From the NCBI RefSeq assembly GCF_011059185.1, contig NZ_JAALFE010000002.1, positions 62,001-126,000 of the forward strand: a stretch of 64,000 nucleotides of DNA, written 5' to 3'. A model generated the notes under the pieces. It was not told the DNA's origin, ran no database searches, and saw only the letters and a list, made by a program, of their open reading frames with translations. The position numbers were made by a program, and so were the translations under genes. Of the stretch, positions 45,792-54,131 are shown piece after piece (within the stretch, counting starts at the first letter, position 1; every line of letters begins with the position of its first letter). This DNA is from Paragemmobacter kunshanensis. Lineage in GTDB: Bacteria > Pseudomonadota > Alphaproteobacteria > Rhodobacterales > Rhodobacteraceae.

Positions 45792-45860
45792 TCTGCGGCG
45801 CTCCCCGTTGTTATCTTCTTTTGATCATATCTGATCGTCCGAATCCCCGCTTGGCAAGCA

Positions 45861-47306
45861 TTATCGCCGCGCAGCGCCCGCCATCGGGGCGCGGATCGCG
45901 GCCCAGGGGGCCGCCCGCTCCAGTTCTGCACAAAGCGCGATCAGTTCCTCATCCGCCCCGAACCGCGCCGCCAGATGCACGCCGATGGGCAGATCCTCCG
46001 CCGACCAGCCGAGGGGGAGGCTCGCCGCAGGCTGGCCGCTGGCGTTGAACACCGCGCAGAAGGGCGAATATTCGAAGATGCCGCCGGGTCCGATGCGATA
46101 ACCCAGGTAATCCTCGGTCTCATGCGAGAACCGCCCCACCCTGGCGGGCGGTTCCGCCAGACAGGCCGACAGGATGATGTCCGGCCCATTCTCGAACACT
46201 ACCGCCATCTGGCGGCCAAAGGCATGGATTTCCCCCACCGCTTCCAGATAGCGCGTCGGATGCAGCCCCTCGGCATGGGCCACCGCGCCCCGCGAGACGC
46301 CCTCGACCAGATCCGCCATCGCGCGCCCCTTCAGCGCCCGCCGCACGCCAAGTGCGGTGCCCACGCCCACGATATCCGTCCAGGCCCGCATCATCATGGG
46401 CACATCCGCCTGCGGCCGCCCCGGTTCCACATGATGCCCCAAGGATTCCAGCATCCGCCCCGCCTGATGCACCGCCGCCCGCACCTCCGGGTGGATCGGC
46501 GCGCCCGTAAAGGTCGTGTCGCAGATCATCACGCGCAGCCGCCTTGGCGGGCGGCTGATCGCATCGGCATGGCTGCGCAGCAGGGCAGGGGCCACGTATG
46601 GCGCGCCAGGGTCCGCCCCCGCGCAGGCATCCAGCATCACCGCCGTATCCCGCACGGATCGCGTCAGGAAGCCGTCGATCGCCATGCCCGCCCAGCCCTC
46701 GCCCACATAAGGCCCGTCCGGCAGCCGCGCCCGCGTCGGCTTGAACCCGAACAACCCGCAGCTTGAGGCCGGGATGCGCACCGATCCGCCCCCGTCCGAC
46801 CCATGGGCAAAGGCCACGATCCCCGCCGCCACCGCAGCCCCAGCCCCGCCCGACGACCCGCCCGAGGTGTGATCCGTGTTCCACGGGTTCCGCGTCGGCC
46901 CGCCATAGACGGCCGCCTCCGTCGCCGCCCCGATGCCGCCTTCCGGGCTGGTCGTCCGCCCGAAGGTCACCACCCCCGTCGCCCGGATGCGCGCATAGAT
47001 CGCCGAATCCCGGTCGTATCGCGTATCGGCCAGCAGCCGCGATCCGTTATGCGACGGGAAATCCACCGCCTCGCAGCCCAGATCCTTCAACAGGAACGGC
47101 ACCCCCCGGAACGGCCCCTGCGGCAGGCCCGATGCAATGGCCCGCCGCGCCACATCCTCCTGCATCAGGACGACCGCATTGATCACAGGATTGCGCGCCT
47201 CCACCGCCGCCAGCGCCGCGTCCAGCAGTTCGGTGGGCGTCACCTCCCCCGCCGCGACAAGCTCTGCCAAGGCCGTCGCATCCCGCGCCCCCAGATCTCC
47301 GATCAT
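45861..47306 (-). CDS. Amidase signature-family protein
   Basis: The 481-residue amidase has a canonical triad context: K74 in [10 protein letters not shown], the cis-Ser in [17 protein letters not shown], and nucleophile S175 in [16 protein letters not shown]. It differs clearly from the amidase at 40404 and keeps the GG that copy lacks. The start at 47306 gives [20 protein letters not shown] with GGGAGAAGG ahead. It lies 69 bp upstream of the PotA-like gene on the same strand, so the transporter may feed it amide substrate. Confidence 0.92.
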   Translation of the reverse strand: MIGDLGARDATALAELVAAGEVTPTELLDAALAAVEARNPVINAVVLMQEDVARRAIASGLPQGPFRGVPFLLKDLGCEAVDFPSHNGSRLLADTRYDRDSAIYARIRATGVVTFGRTTSPEGGIGAATEAAVYGGPTRNPWNTDHTSGGSSGGAGAAVAAGIVAFAHGSDGGGSVRIPASSCGLFGFKPTRARLPDGPYVGEGWAGMAIDGFLTRSVRDTAVMLDACAGADPGAPYVAPALLRSHADAISRPPRRLRVMICDTTFTGAPIHPEVRAAVHQAGRMLESLGHHVEPGRPQADVPMMMRAWTDIVGVGTALGVRRALKGRAMADLVEGVSRGAVAHAEGLHPTRYLEAVGEIHAFGRQMAVVFENGPDIILSACLAEPPARVGRFSHETEDYLGYRIGPGGIFEYSPFCAVFNASGQPAASLPLGWSAEDLPIGVHLAARFGADEELIALCAELERAAPWAAIRAPMAGAARR

Positions 47307-47657
47307 CGCCGCCTTCTCCCTTCCCGTCCGTCCGCCCCCATGCTGGACCCGCGCCGCGCCGACGGTCATGCCCAAGCCCGCCACCTCACGGTCGGTTTCC
47401 GCCGTGCCGGGACGATCCGGCGCGATCCGGGCCGATTCGGCGGGATGGTTAATCCTGAAGCGAAGGTGAAATTGCCGTTCTTGGCGTGCATACCGCCGTC
47501 TGCACTGGCCGTCTGCACTGGCCATCTGCACCGGCCCCCGGGCCACCCCGGCCCGTTTTCGCAGGGAATTAACCCAGCGCGCGCCCCTTTCCCCCTCCCA
47601 CCCCCTTCCAAAGCGACACCCCGTCACAAAACCGCGACACGGGCGGAAAATCGTCAA
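47307..47657. other. Divergent gap between amidase and B12 operon
   Basis: This stretch has no credible gene. It contains a three-copy 13-bp tandem repeat (47495-47533) and is GC-rich elsewhere. The open frames across it are extensions of the amidase frame with no resemblance to any family. I see no transposon remnant or RNA gene here. Confidence 0.6.
47495..47533. repeat. 13-bp tandem repeat, three copies
   Basis: Three copies of GCCGTCTGCACTG occur in a row, the third with two changes (GCCATCTGCACCG). The unit is not a multiple of three, and the repeat is in the gap upstream of the amidase gene. Confidence 0.9.
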
Positions 47658-47685
47658 TTGACACCCCGCGCCATCGCACTATGCA
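47658..47685 (+). promoter_or_regulatory. Promoter of the B12 uptake operon
   Basis: A perfect -35 TTGACA (47658-47663) is followed after a 16-bp spacer by TATGCA (47680-47685). The predicted transcript starts just before the cobalamin riboswitch, as expected. Confidence 0.7.
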
Positions 47686-47692
47686 GGGGGGG

Positions 47693-47852
47693 CCTTAGGT
47701 TCCGGCAGCGATGTCGGATGAAAAGGGAACGCGGTGCGAATCCGCGGCTGCCCCCGCAACTGTAAGCGGCGAGAGACGGCGACTAAGCCACTGGAATCAT
47801 TCCGGGAAGGCCGCCCGATCGCAGACCCGCAAGCCAGGAGACCTGCCAGGGA
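47693..47852 (+). promoter_or_regulatory. Cobalamin riboswitch
   Basis: The aptamer core is recognisable from AAAGGGAACGCGGTGCGAAT, CCGCGGCTGCCCCCGCAACTG and the conserved B12 box AAGCCAGGAGACCTGCC at 47831-47847. It lies in the leader of btuB. High intracellular adenosylcobalamin would fold the aptamer and shut off translation or transcription of the operon. The 5' and 3' limits are approximate. Confidence 0.94.
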
Positions 47853-47893
47853 GATCACCTTTCCGGTGCGCGGGGCGCGCGTCGGGTGGCGGG

Positions 47894-47994
47894 CCTTCCG
47901 CTTGTGGTGACACCCTCACCGTCGGCGGAAGGGGTGCGCAATCCTTTCCCAAGACAGATCATTGTCCGGGCCGTCAGGCCCGCCGGAAAGGAAG
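47894..47994 (+). promoter_or_regulatory. Riboswitch expression platform with SD-sequestering stem
   Basis: CCTTTCC (47943-47949) pairs with GGAAAGG (47985-47991), which is part of the btuB Shine-Dalgarno GGAAAGGAAG, and encloses the CGGGCC/GGCCCG hairpin (47967-47982). A separate 8-bp stem CCTTCCGC/GCGGAAGG lies at 47894-47932. There is no T-run. This suggests control of translation initiation rather than termination. Confidence 0.6.
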
Positions 47995-48001
47995 ATAGGC
48001 C

Positions 48002-49837
48002 ATGAAACGCCTTTCGATCTCCCTCGTCGCGCTGCTCGCAGCGCTGCCCGCCTTCGCGCAAACCACTGACAACGAAGAGATAATCCTCGATGACATCGTG
48101 GTCAGCCCCAACCGCACCGCCCTTGCCCTGAACCGCACCGGCAGCACCGTCACCGTCATCGACGAAGCCGCACTTGACCGCGCGGGGGATCAGTCGGTCG
48201 CCACGATCCTGTCGCGCATTCCCGGGGTCCAGGTCACCCGTCAGGGGCCGGCCGGAACGCAGGCGAAACTCCGCATCCGGGGCGCGACCCCGCGCTATAC
48301 GGCGGTCTATATCGACGGCGTCCGCGTCGATGATCCTACGGGAATCGCTACGGAATTCGATTTCGCGACGCTCCGCACATCTGACATTTCGCGCATCGAA
48401 GTGCTGCGCGGCTCGCAATCCGCGCTCTATGGCGGCTCGGCCATTGCCGGGGTGGTGAACATCACCACCAAACGCCCCGAAGCCCCCGGCTTCACGCAAT
48501 CCCTGGCGGTCGAGGCGGGCAGCTACGGCACGGTCGAAGGCTCTTACAGCCTTGGCTATTCCGATGATCGCTGGTCCGCCGCGCTGACCGTTTCGGTCTA
48601 TGAAAGCGAAGGCTTCTCCGCCTACGACACCCTTCCCCGCACCCCCGGGCTGGAAGATGACGGCCTCTCCAGCCAGCGGCTCAGCTTCTCCACCAGCTAC
48701 AAGGTCAATGACGTCCTTACCGTCGGCCTGAACGGCTTTGTCGCCGAATCCAGCGCCGATTACGATGATTTCGGGGCCGATGCCGCGAATGTCACCGATG
48801 GATCAGAGCGCAGCCTTTCCGCCTTCGCCACCTGGGATCTGGGTGCCACGCAGCACGAACTGCGCCTTTCGGGCTATTCCGTGGATCGCGATCTTGTCGA
48901 ACCGCTCGGTTCCGGCGGGTTCTTCTACGGCGACCGGCAGGCGATCAGCTATCAGGGCACGACCGAGATCTCCTCGGCCTTCACCCTGGTCTATGGGGCT
49001 GATGCAACACGCGATTCCGTCCGCACCTCTGCCCAGCCCGGCGGGCAGGATACCCAGGTGAACGGGGTATTTGCCCAAGGGATCTGGTCCCCCACCGGCG
49101 ATATCGACGTCTCTGCAACCCTGCGCTTCGACGAGAATTCCCGCTATGGCAGCTTCACCAGCGGCCGCATCGCGGCGGCCTGGCAGGCGGCCGAGGGCCT
49201 TACCCTGCGCGGCGCCGTCGCGCGCGGCTTCCGTGCGCCCTCGCTTTACGAACAATTCGGCGATACCCGCTTCGGCATCGCCGCCAACCCCAACCTGACC
49301 CCGGAACGCAGCAACAGCTATGAGATCGGCGTCGATTACGAATGGGCGGGCGGCGCGTCGGTTTCGGCCACGCTCTTCAAGCTGGATACCGAAAACGAGA
49401 TCGGCTTCGGGGCCAGCTACATCAACGTGGCCGGCATATCGAAGCGCAAGGGGATCGAGCTTGAAACCCGCCTGCCTGTCTTCGGCACTGCCGAACTTGG
49501 CCTTGCCTACAGCTATACCGATGCACGCCAGCCCAGCGGGGCAAGGATCGCGCGCGTTCCCCGGCATCTGCTGACCCTGTCACTGGATGGCGAACTGGCC
49601 GATCGCGTCACCGGCAGCCTTGCCATCCGCCATGTCGCAGACCGCCCGGCTGACGGTTTCCCGTCGCGGCCGATGCCCGATTTCACGGTGGTGGATGCCA
49701 AGATCGGCTATGCGCTTTCCGATACGGCGGAACTTTCCCTGCGCGTCGACAATCTCTTTGATGAAGACTACCAGGAGATTGCAGATTACGGCACCTCCGG
49801 TCGGGCGATCTATGTCGGCATTTCCGCGAAATTCTGA
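48002..49837 (+). CDS. btuB: TonB-dependent vitamin B12 outer-membrane receptor
   Basis: The 611-residue receptor brings cobalamin across the outer membrane using TonB energy. A signal peptide (RLSISLVALLAALPAFA) is followed by a TonB-box-like DDIVVSPNRT and the plug domain (IPGVQVTRQGPAGTQAKLRI, RIEVLRGSQSALYGGSAIAG). A long beta-barrel ends in a terminal aromatic (YVGISAKF), as outer-membrane proteins need. It sits directly behind a cobalamin riboswitch, which identifies the ligand. It overlaps the btuF gene by 26 bases. Confidence 0.95.
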   Translation: MKRLSISLVALLAALPAFAQTTDNEEIILDDIVVSPNRTALALNRTGSTVTVIDEAALDRAGDQSVATILSRIPGVQVTRQGPAGTQAKLRIRGATPRYTAVYIDGVRVDDPTGIATEFDFATLRTSDISRIEVLRGSQSALYGGSAIAGVVNITTKRPEAPGFTQSLAVEAGSYGTVEGSYSLGYSDDRWSAALTVSVYESEGFSAYDTLPRTPGLEDDGLSSQRLSFSTSYKVNDVLTVGLNGFVAESSADYDDFGADAANVTDGSERSLSAFATWDLGATQHELRLSGYSVDRDLVEPLGSGGFFYGDRQAISYQGTTEISSAFTLVYGADATRDSVRTSAQPGGQDTQVNGVFAQGIWSPTGDIDVSATLRFDENSRYGSFTSGRIAAAWQAAEGLTLRGAVARGFRAPSLYEQFGDTRFGIAANPNLTPERSNSYEIGVDYEWAGGASVSATLFKLDTENEIGFGASYINVAGISKRKGIELETRLPVFGTAELGLAYSYTDARQPSGARIARVPRHLLTLSLDGELADRVTGSLAIRHVADRPADGFPSRPMPDFTVVDAKIGYALSDTAELSLRVDNLFDEDYQEIADYGTSGRAIYVGISAKF

Positions 49838-50654
49838 ACCTTGCCTGATCGCCGCCCTTGCCCTTTGGGCCGGGGCGGCGGTTGCGGCGCCGCCCGAAAG
49901 GGTGGTGTCGATGAACCTCTGCACCGATCAGCTGGCCATGCTGCTGGCCGATCCCGGGCAGCTGATTTCCGTCAGCAACCTCGCGCTGGATCCGCTGTCC
50001 TCGGCGATGGTGGAAGAGGCGCAGGCCTATCCCGTCAACCGGGGCGGGGCAGAGCAGATATTTCTCATGCATCCTGATCTGGTTCTGGCAGGCACCTATA
50101 CCGCGCGGGCATCGGTCGATCTGCTGCGGGGGCTGGGGATCGAGGTGGTCCAGTTGCCCCCCGCCGACCGGCTGGAAGATGTCGCCGATCACATGCGCCA
50201 GATCGGCGCGGCGCTCGGGCGTCCCGAACGGGGCGAGGCGATGGCCCGCGAATTTGAAACCTCCCTCGCCTCCATCGGGCATGACGGCCCGGCTGCGACG
50301 GCCGCGATGTATTATCCCAATGGCTATACCGCCGGTTCCGGCACCCTGTCGGACCAGATCCTTTCGCTGACCGGCTTTCGCAATGTCGGGGCAGAGGCGG
50401 GGCTGACCGGCGGCGGCATCCTTCCGCTGGAACGTCTCGTCATGGCTGAACCGCAGGTCGTCGTCACCTCCACCCCCTATCCCGGCGCGTCGCGGTCCGA
50501 GGAAATCCTGTCCCATCCCGCGCTGCGCCAGTTGCGCGACGGCGCGGCACAGGCGCATGTCCGCGATGCCGACTGGGTCTGCGGCACCCCCCATCTTCTG
50601 AACGCCATCAGGACCATGGCCGATGCCCGCGCCGGGCTGGAAGGGCAGCAATGA
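49812..50654 (+). CDS. btuF: Periplasmic cobalamin-binding protein
   Basis: The 280-residue class-III binding protein carries an N-terminal signal (CLIAALALWAGAAVAA, cleaved before PPERVVS). It has the family start RVVSMNLCTDQLAMLLADPG, then ALGRPERGEAMAREFE and VVTSTPYPGASRSEEIL. Start 49812 lies inside the end of btuB (26-base overlap) and is the only ATG that gives a complete signal. It would deliver B12 to BtuCD. It ends ATGA into btuC, so translation is coupled. Confidence 0.88.
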   Translation: MSAFPRNSEPCLIAALALWAGAAVAAPPERVVSMNLCTDQLAMLLADPGQLISVSNLALDPLSSAMVEEAQAYPVNRGGAEQIFLMHPDLVLAGTYTARASVDLLRGLGIEVVQLPPADRLEDVADHMRQIGAALGRPERGEAMAREFETSLASIGHDGPAATAAMYYPNGYTAGSGTLSDQILSLTGFRNVGAEAGLTGGGILPLERLVMAEPQVVVTSTPYPGASRSEEILSHPALRQLRDGAAQAHVRDADWVCGTPHLLNAIRTMADARAGLEGQQ

Positions 50655-51643
50655 CCCTGCGCCACATTGCCCTGCTGCTCTTGTCGCTGCTTGTGATGGC
50701 GCTGTTTCTTGCCTCGTTGCTGATCGGCCCTGCGGCGCTTGGCCTGAAGCAGAGCGTCATGGCGCTTCTCGCTGGCGAAGGCGGCCCGGTCGCCCTGGTG
50801 ATGCAGGAGATCCGTCTGCCGCGCGCGCTGCTGGGGCTTCTGGTCGGGGCGGTGCTTGGCCTCTCGGGGGCCGCCATGCAGGGCTTCCTGCGCAATCCGC
50901 TGGCCGAACCCGGGCTGGTGGGCGTCTCCTCTTCTGCGGCCCTTGGCGCAGTGCTTTCGCTGCAGACCGGCCTGGCTGCCAGCTTTGCCCTTGCCCTGCC
51001 GCTTTCGGCATTGGCGGGTGCGGCGCTGGCGGTGTTGCTGGTTCTGGTCATGGCCGGCCCGCGCGGGGGGGCGCTGTCCCTGATCCTGGCCGGCATTGCC
51101 ATTTCCGCCCTTGCAGGGGCGCTGACATCGCTGGTGCTGAACCTGTCGCCCAATCCCTTTGCGGTGATGGAAATCGTCTATTGGATGATGGGCTCGCTGG
51201 CGGATCGGTCGATGACCCATGTCTGGCTGGCGCTGCCCTTCATGGCCATCGGCTGCGGCCTTCTGCTGGCCACGGGGCGGGGGCTGGATGCGCTGACGCT
51301 GGGCGAAGACGCGGCCCGCTCCATGGGGGTGGATCTGGCGCGACTGCGCCTGCTGATCGTCCTGGGCACGGCTTCGGCTGTCGGTGCATCGGTGGCGGTG
51401 GCGGGGGCGGTGGGCTTTGTCGGGCTGGTCATGCCGCATCTTCTGCGTCCGCTCGTCGGGGGCAGGCCATCGCATCTGCTGCCGGCGGCCGCGCTTGGCG
51501 GGGCGGCCATGGTGCTGACGGCAGATATCGCCGTGCGGCTGATCGCCCCGGACCAGGATCTGAAGCTGGGCGTGCTGACAGCGCTGGTGGGGGCGCCCTT
51601 CTTCCTGCACCTTCTGTGGCGGATGCGGGGGCTGGAGGCATGA
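50651..51643 (+). CDS. btuC: FecCD-family ABC permease for cobalamin
   Basis: The 330-residue inner-membrane permease has about ten hydrophobic helices, the FecCD signature GLSGAAMQGFLRNPLAEPGLVG, and the late motif FVGLVMPHLLRPLVGGRPSH that contacts the ATPase. Its start overlaps the btuF stop and its stop overlaps the btuD start (both ATGA). The ligand is assigned as B12 from the riboswitch and CbiZ; similar permeases carry ferric siderophores. Confidence 0.92.
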   Translation: MTLRHIALLLLSLLVMALFLASLLIGPAALGLKQSVMALLAGEGGPVALVMQEIRLPRALLGLLVGAVLGLSGAAMQGFLRNPLAEPGLVGVSSSAALGAVLSLQTGLAASFALALPLSALAGAALAVLLVLVMAGPRGGALSLILAGIAISALAGALTSLVLNLSPNPFAVMEIVYWMMGSLADRSMTHVWLALPFMAIGCGLLLATGRGLDALTLGEDAARSMGVDLARLRLLIVLGTASAVGASVAVAGAVGFVGLVMPHLLRPLVGGRPSHLLPAAALGGAAMVLTADIAVRLIAPDQDLKLGVLTALVGAPFFLHLLWRMRGLEA

Positions 51644-52392
51644 CGCTGTTCTCGCTGGATCATCTGTCGGTCCGCCGCGCCGGGAAATCCGTCGTCGATG
51701 ACGTGACCCTGTCGGTGCAGGCGGGGGAATGCGTCGGCCTGATCGGGCCGAACGGCGCGGGCAAGACAACGCTGATGCGGGCGGCGCTGGGCCTGCTGCC
51801 GCATGAAGGATCATCGAACCTTGCCCGCCTTCCCCTGGGCGAAAGGGCACGGCAGGCGGCCTTTCTGCCGCAAAACCGCGATATCCACTGGCCCGTCACC
51901 GTCGATGCCGTGGTGGCGCTTGGACGCGCGGCCCAGGGATCGGGCAAGCTTCACGCCGAAGACCGCCGCGCCATTGACCGCGCGCTTGCGCGCATGGGCC
52001 TTGCCGATTACCGCGACCGGATCGCCACCGCCCTGTCGGGCGGGGAACAGGCCCGCGTCCTGATCGCCCGCGCGCTGGCACAGGAAACCCCGCTTCTCCT
52101 GGCCGACGAACCCGTGGCGGGCCTCGATCCCGAGGCGCAGTTGCGCACCATGCAGGTCTTTGCCGATCTTGCGCGGGAAGGGCGGGGGATCGTTGTGTCG
52201 ATCCATGATCTGGGCCTTGCCGCGCGGTTCTGCACGCGGCTTGTCGTGCTGCATCATGGGCGCGTCGTCCTTGACGCCCCGCCGCGCGAGGTTCTGTCGG
52301 ATCCCCGCCTGTCCGAGGTTTTCGGCATACGCGGCTTTCTGGCCGACACGCCTGATGGCCCGGTCTTCCAGCCGATGGCGGTGACGCGATGA
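51640..52392 (+). CDS. btuD: ABC transporter ATP-binding protein for cobalamin
   Basis: The 250-residue ATPase has Walker A GPNGAGKTT, Q-loop FLPQNRDIHW, signature LSGGEQAR, Walker B LLLADEPVAGLDPE and the H-loop SIHDLGL. The ATG at 51640 follows GGAGGC and overlaps the btuC stop by 4 bases. The frame stays open to 50623, but that is the other frame of btuC. It is the third transporter gene and overlaps cbiZ by ATGA. Confidence 0.93.
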   Translation: MTLFSLDHLSVRRAGKSVVDDVTLSVQAGECVGLIGPNGAGKTTLMRAALGLLPHEGSSNLARLPLGERARQAAFLPQNRDIHWPVTVDAVVALGRAAQGSGKLHAEDRRAIDRALARMGLADYRDRIATALSGGEQARVLIARALAQETPLLLADEPVAGLDPEAQLRTMQVFADLAREGRGIVVSIHDLGLAARFCTRLVVLHHGRVVLDAPPREVLSDPRLSEVFGIRGFLADTPDGPVFQPMAVTR

Positions 52393-53051
52393 TCTCGGCC
52401 CGGCTCGCGCGGCCCTGGCTTGTGGCGGAATTCGCCAGCCTCCTGCGCGTGCTCAGCTGGGCCCCGTTCCGCCCCGGATTCGTGCAGGCGGAACGTGTCC
52501 TCTGGCGTGAGGTGCGCAATGCCGATCTCTCGCAGGATTTCGATGTCGACGCCTGGTTCGCGCGGGAAATGCTGCAATGGCCCGATGCCGTCGGGATGCT
52601 GACATCGCGCGATATCGGCACCTTTCGCCTGGCCGAGGCGCGGGTAGAGGGCGTGCAGGCCACCTGCCTTGCGACGGTCGGCCTGTCAAATGCCGAAGCA
52701 GTCGGCCGTCGCCGCCCCTATCATTCCGCCGATTGGGGAACGATCAACCTCTGCACCGCGGTTGATGCCCCCCTGACCGAAGCCGCGCAGATCGAGGCGC
52801 TTTCGATCGCGGTCGAGGCGCGCACGGCTGCCGTGATCGAGGCGGGCCTCACCCTGTCCACGGGTCTTGCCTCGGGCACCGGAACGGATTGCGCGGCCCT
52901 TGCCTGCCCCCCGGGTGACGGGCGCTATGCCGGCCTGCATACCGCCGTGGGCGAGGCGATCGGTGCCGCGACCCGTGCCGCCATCGCGACGGCCGCCGCC
53001 GACTGGATGGTCTGGCGCCGCGAAGAGGAAGACCGGAGACGCCAGAGATGA
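52389..53051 (+). CDS. cbiZ: Adenosylcobinamide amidohydrolase
   Basis: CbiZ removes the lower-ligand arm from (pseudo)cobamides to give adenosylcobyric acid, allowing cells to remodel imported corrinoids. The 220-residue protein has the family pattern VQATCLATVGLSNAEAVGRR, ADWGTINLCTAV, GTGTDCAALACPPGDG and YAGLHTAVGEAIG. Characterised CbiZ in Rhodobacter sphaeroides destroys pseudocobalamin preferentially. It overlaps btuD by 4 bases and is followed by another overlap into the last gene, so transport and remodelling are one transcript. Confidence 0.92.
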   Translation: MISARLARPWLVAEFASLLRVLSWAPFRPGFVQAERVLWREVRNADLSQDFDVDAWFAREMLQWPDAVGMLTSRDIGTFRLAEARVEGVQATCLATVGLSNAEAVGRRRPYHSADWGTINLCTAVDAPLTEAAQIEALSIAVEARTAAVIEAGLTLSTGLASGTGTDCAALACPPGDGRYAGLHTAVGEAIGAATRAAIATAAADWMVWRREEEDRRRQR

Positions 53052-53827
53052 CCTTTTCCCGGATCGTCTGCCTGACGGAAGAAACCGTCGAGACGCTGTA
53101 TCTGCTGGGGCAATCCCACCGGATCGTGGGTGTCACGGGCTATGCCGTCCGCCCGCCGCAGGTGCGGCGCGAAAAACCGCGCGTGGGGGCCTTCACTTCG
53201 GCCGATGTCGAAAAGATCCGATCGCTTGCGCCTGATCTGGTGCTGACCTTCTCGGATCTGCAGGCCCCCATCGCCGCCGACCTGATCCGCGAAGGGATCG
53301 AGGTTCACGCCTTCAATCAAAGAACCGTCGCAGGCATCCTTGCCATGATCCGGACCTGCGGCGCGCTGACCGGCGTGCCCGAACAGGCCGACACACTCGC
53401 CTGCGGCTATGAGGAACGCCTTGCCCGGATTGCCGCGACCCATCGCCCCAACCGGCCCGTTGTCCTGTTCGAGGAATGGGACGAGCCGCTGATTTCGGGC
53501 ATCGGCTGGGTATCGGAACTGATCGCGATTGCGGGCGGGCAGGATGCCTTTCCGGAACTGGCCGCCTGCAAGGCCGCGAAGGACAGGATCCTGACGCCCG
53601 ATCAGGTGATCCCGCGCGCGCCGGACATCATCCTGGCCTCATGGTGCGGCAAGAAGGTGGTGCCCGCCCGCATCGCCGCCAGACCGGGATGGGATGTGCT
53701 GCCGGCGGTGCGGAACAACCGCATCCACGAGATCAAGTCGCCCCTCATCCTGCAGCCCGGCCCCGCCGCCCTGACCGATGGCCTGGATGCCATCCTGCAG
53801 GCGCTCTGGGGCAGGGCAGAGGCGTAG
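53048..53827 (+). CDS. BtuF-like cobalamin-binding protein without signal peptide
   Basis: The 259-residue protein has the class-III binding fold (SRIVCLTEETVETLYLLGQS, GVTGYAVRPPQVRREKPRVG, LAPDLVLTFSDLQ, VVLFEEWDEPLISGIGWVSE). It starts MTFSRIVCLT with no hydrophobic leader, so it should stay in the cytoplasm. It follows cbiZ with an ATGA overlap (53048/53051). It may bind corrinoid next to CbiZ or act as a sensor. The relation to the exported BtuF is family-level, not a recent duplicate. Confidence 0.87.
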   Translation: MTFSRIVCLTEETVETLYLLGQSHRIVGVTGYAVRPPQVRREKPRVGAFTSADVEKIRSLAPDLVLTFSDLQAPIAADLIREGIEVHAFNQRTVAGILAMIRTCGALTGVPEQADTLACGYEERLARIAATHRPNRPVVLFEEWDEPLISGIGWVSELIAIAGGQDAFPELAACKAAKDRILTPDQVIPRAPDIILASWCGKKVVPARIAARPGWDVLPAVRNNRIHEIKSPLILQPGPAALTDGLDAILQALWGRAEA

Positions 53828-53831
53828 GCCG

Positions 53832-54131
53832 TCACTCCTCCAGCCGGATTTCCTGCCGAAACTGCCCGTCGCGCCCATATACGAGAAGCCGCCCATCCTC
53901 TGTCACCACAAGCATCCGGTCCTTGCTGATCGTCACGGCTTCGGCCCTGGCGCCTTCGGGCAGGGTCAGGTTTTCCGGCAGAACCGGGGCAGAGCCATCC
54001 GGCATCCGGGTGACAAGCAGGCTGACGATGGTTATGACACCCCCGATCATCGTGACCATCAGCACGATCACTAGCCATTTGAGGAAGCTCAGGCTGGGCG
54101 GAAGCCCGCCGGGATCAGGAGTGTCGTCCAT
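53832..54131 (-). CDS. DUF6476-like small membrane protein
   Basis: The 99-residue protein has a Pro-rich start (MDDTPDPGGLPPSLSF), one transmembrane helix (LKWLVIVLMVTMIGGVITIV) and a soluble beta-rich tail (AVTISKDRMLVVTEDGRLLV, YGRDGQFRQEIRLEE). I recall similar proteins next to RluA genes in Rhodobacteraceae under DUF6476; the number is from memory. Its start codon overlaps that of the divergent pseudouridine synthase in the sequence CATG. The stop is 4 bp from the BtuF-like stop. Confidence 0.75.
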   Translation of the reverse strand: MDDTPDPGGLPPSLSFLKWLVIVLMVTMIGGVITIVSLLVTRMPDGSAPVLPENLTLPEGARAEAVTISKDRMLVVTEDGRLLVYGRDGQFRQEIRLEE

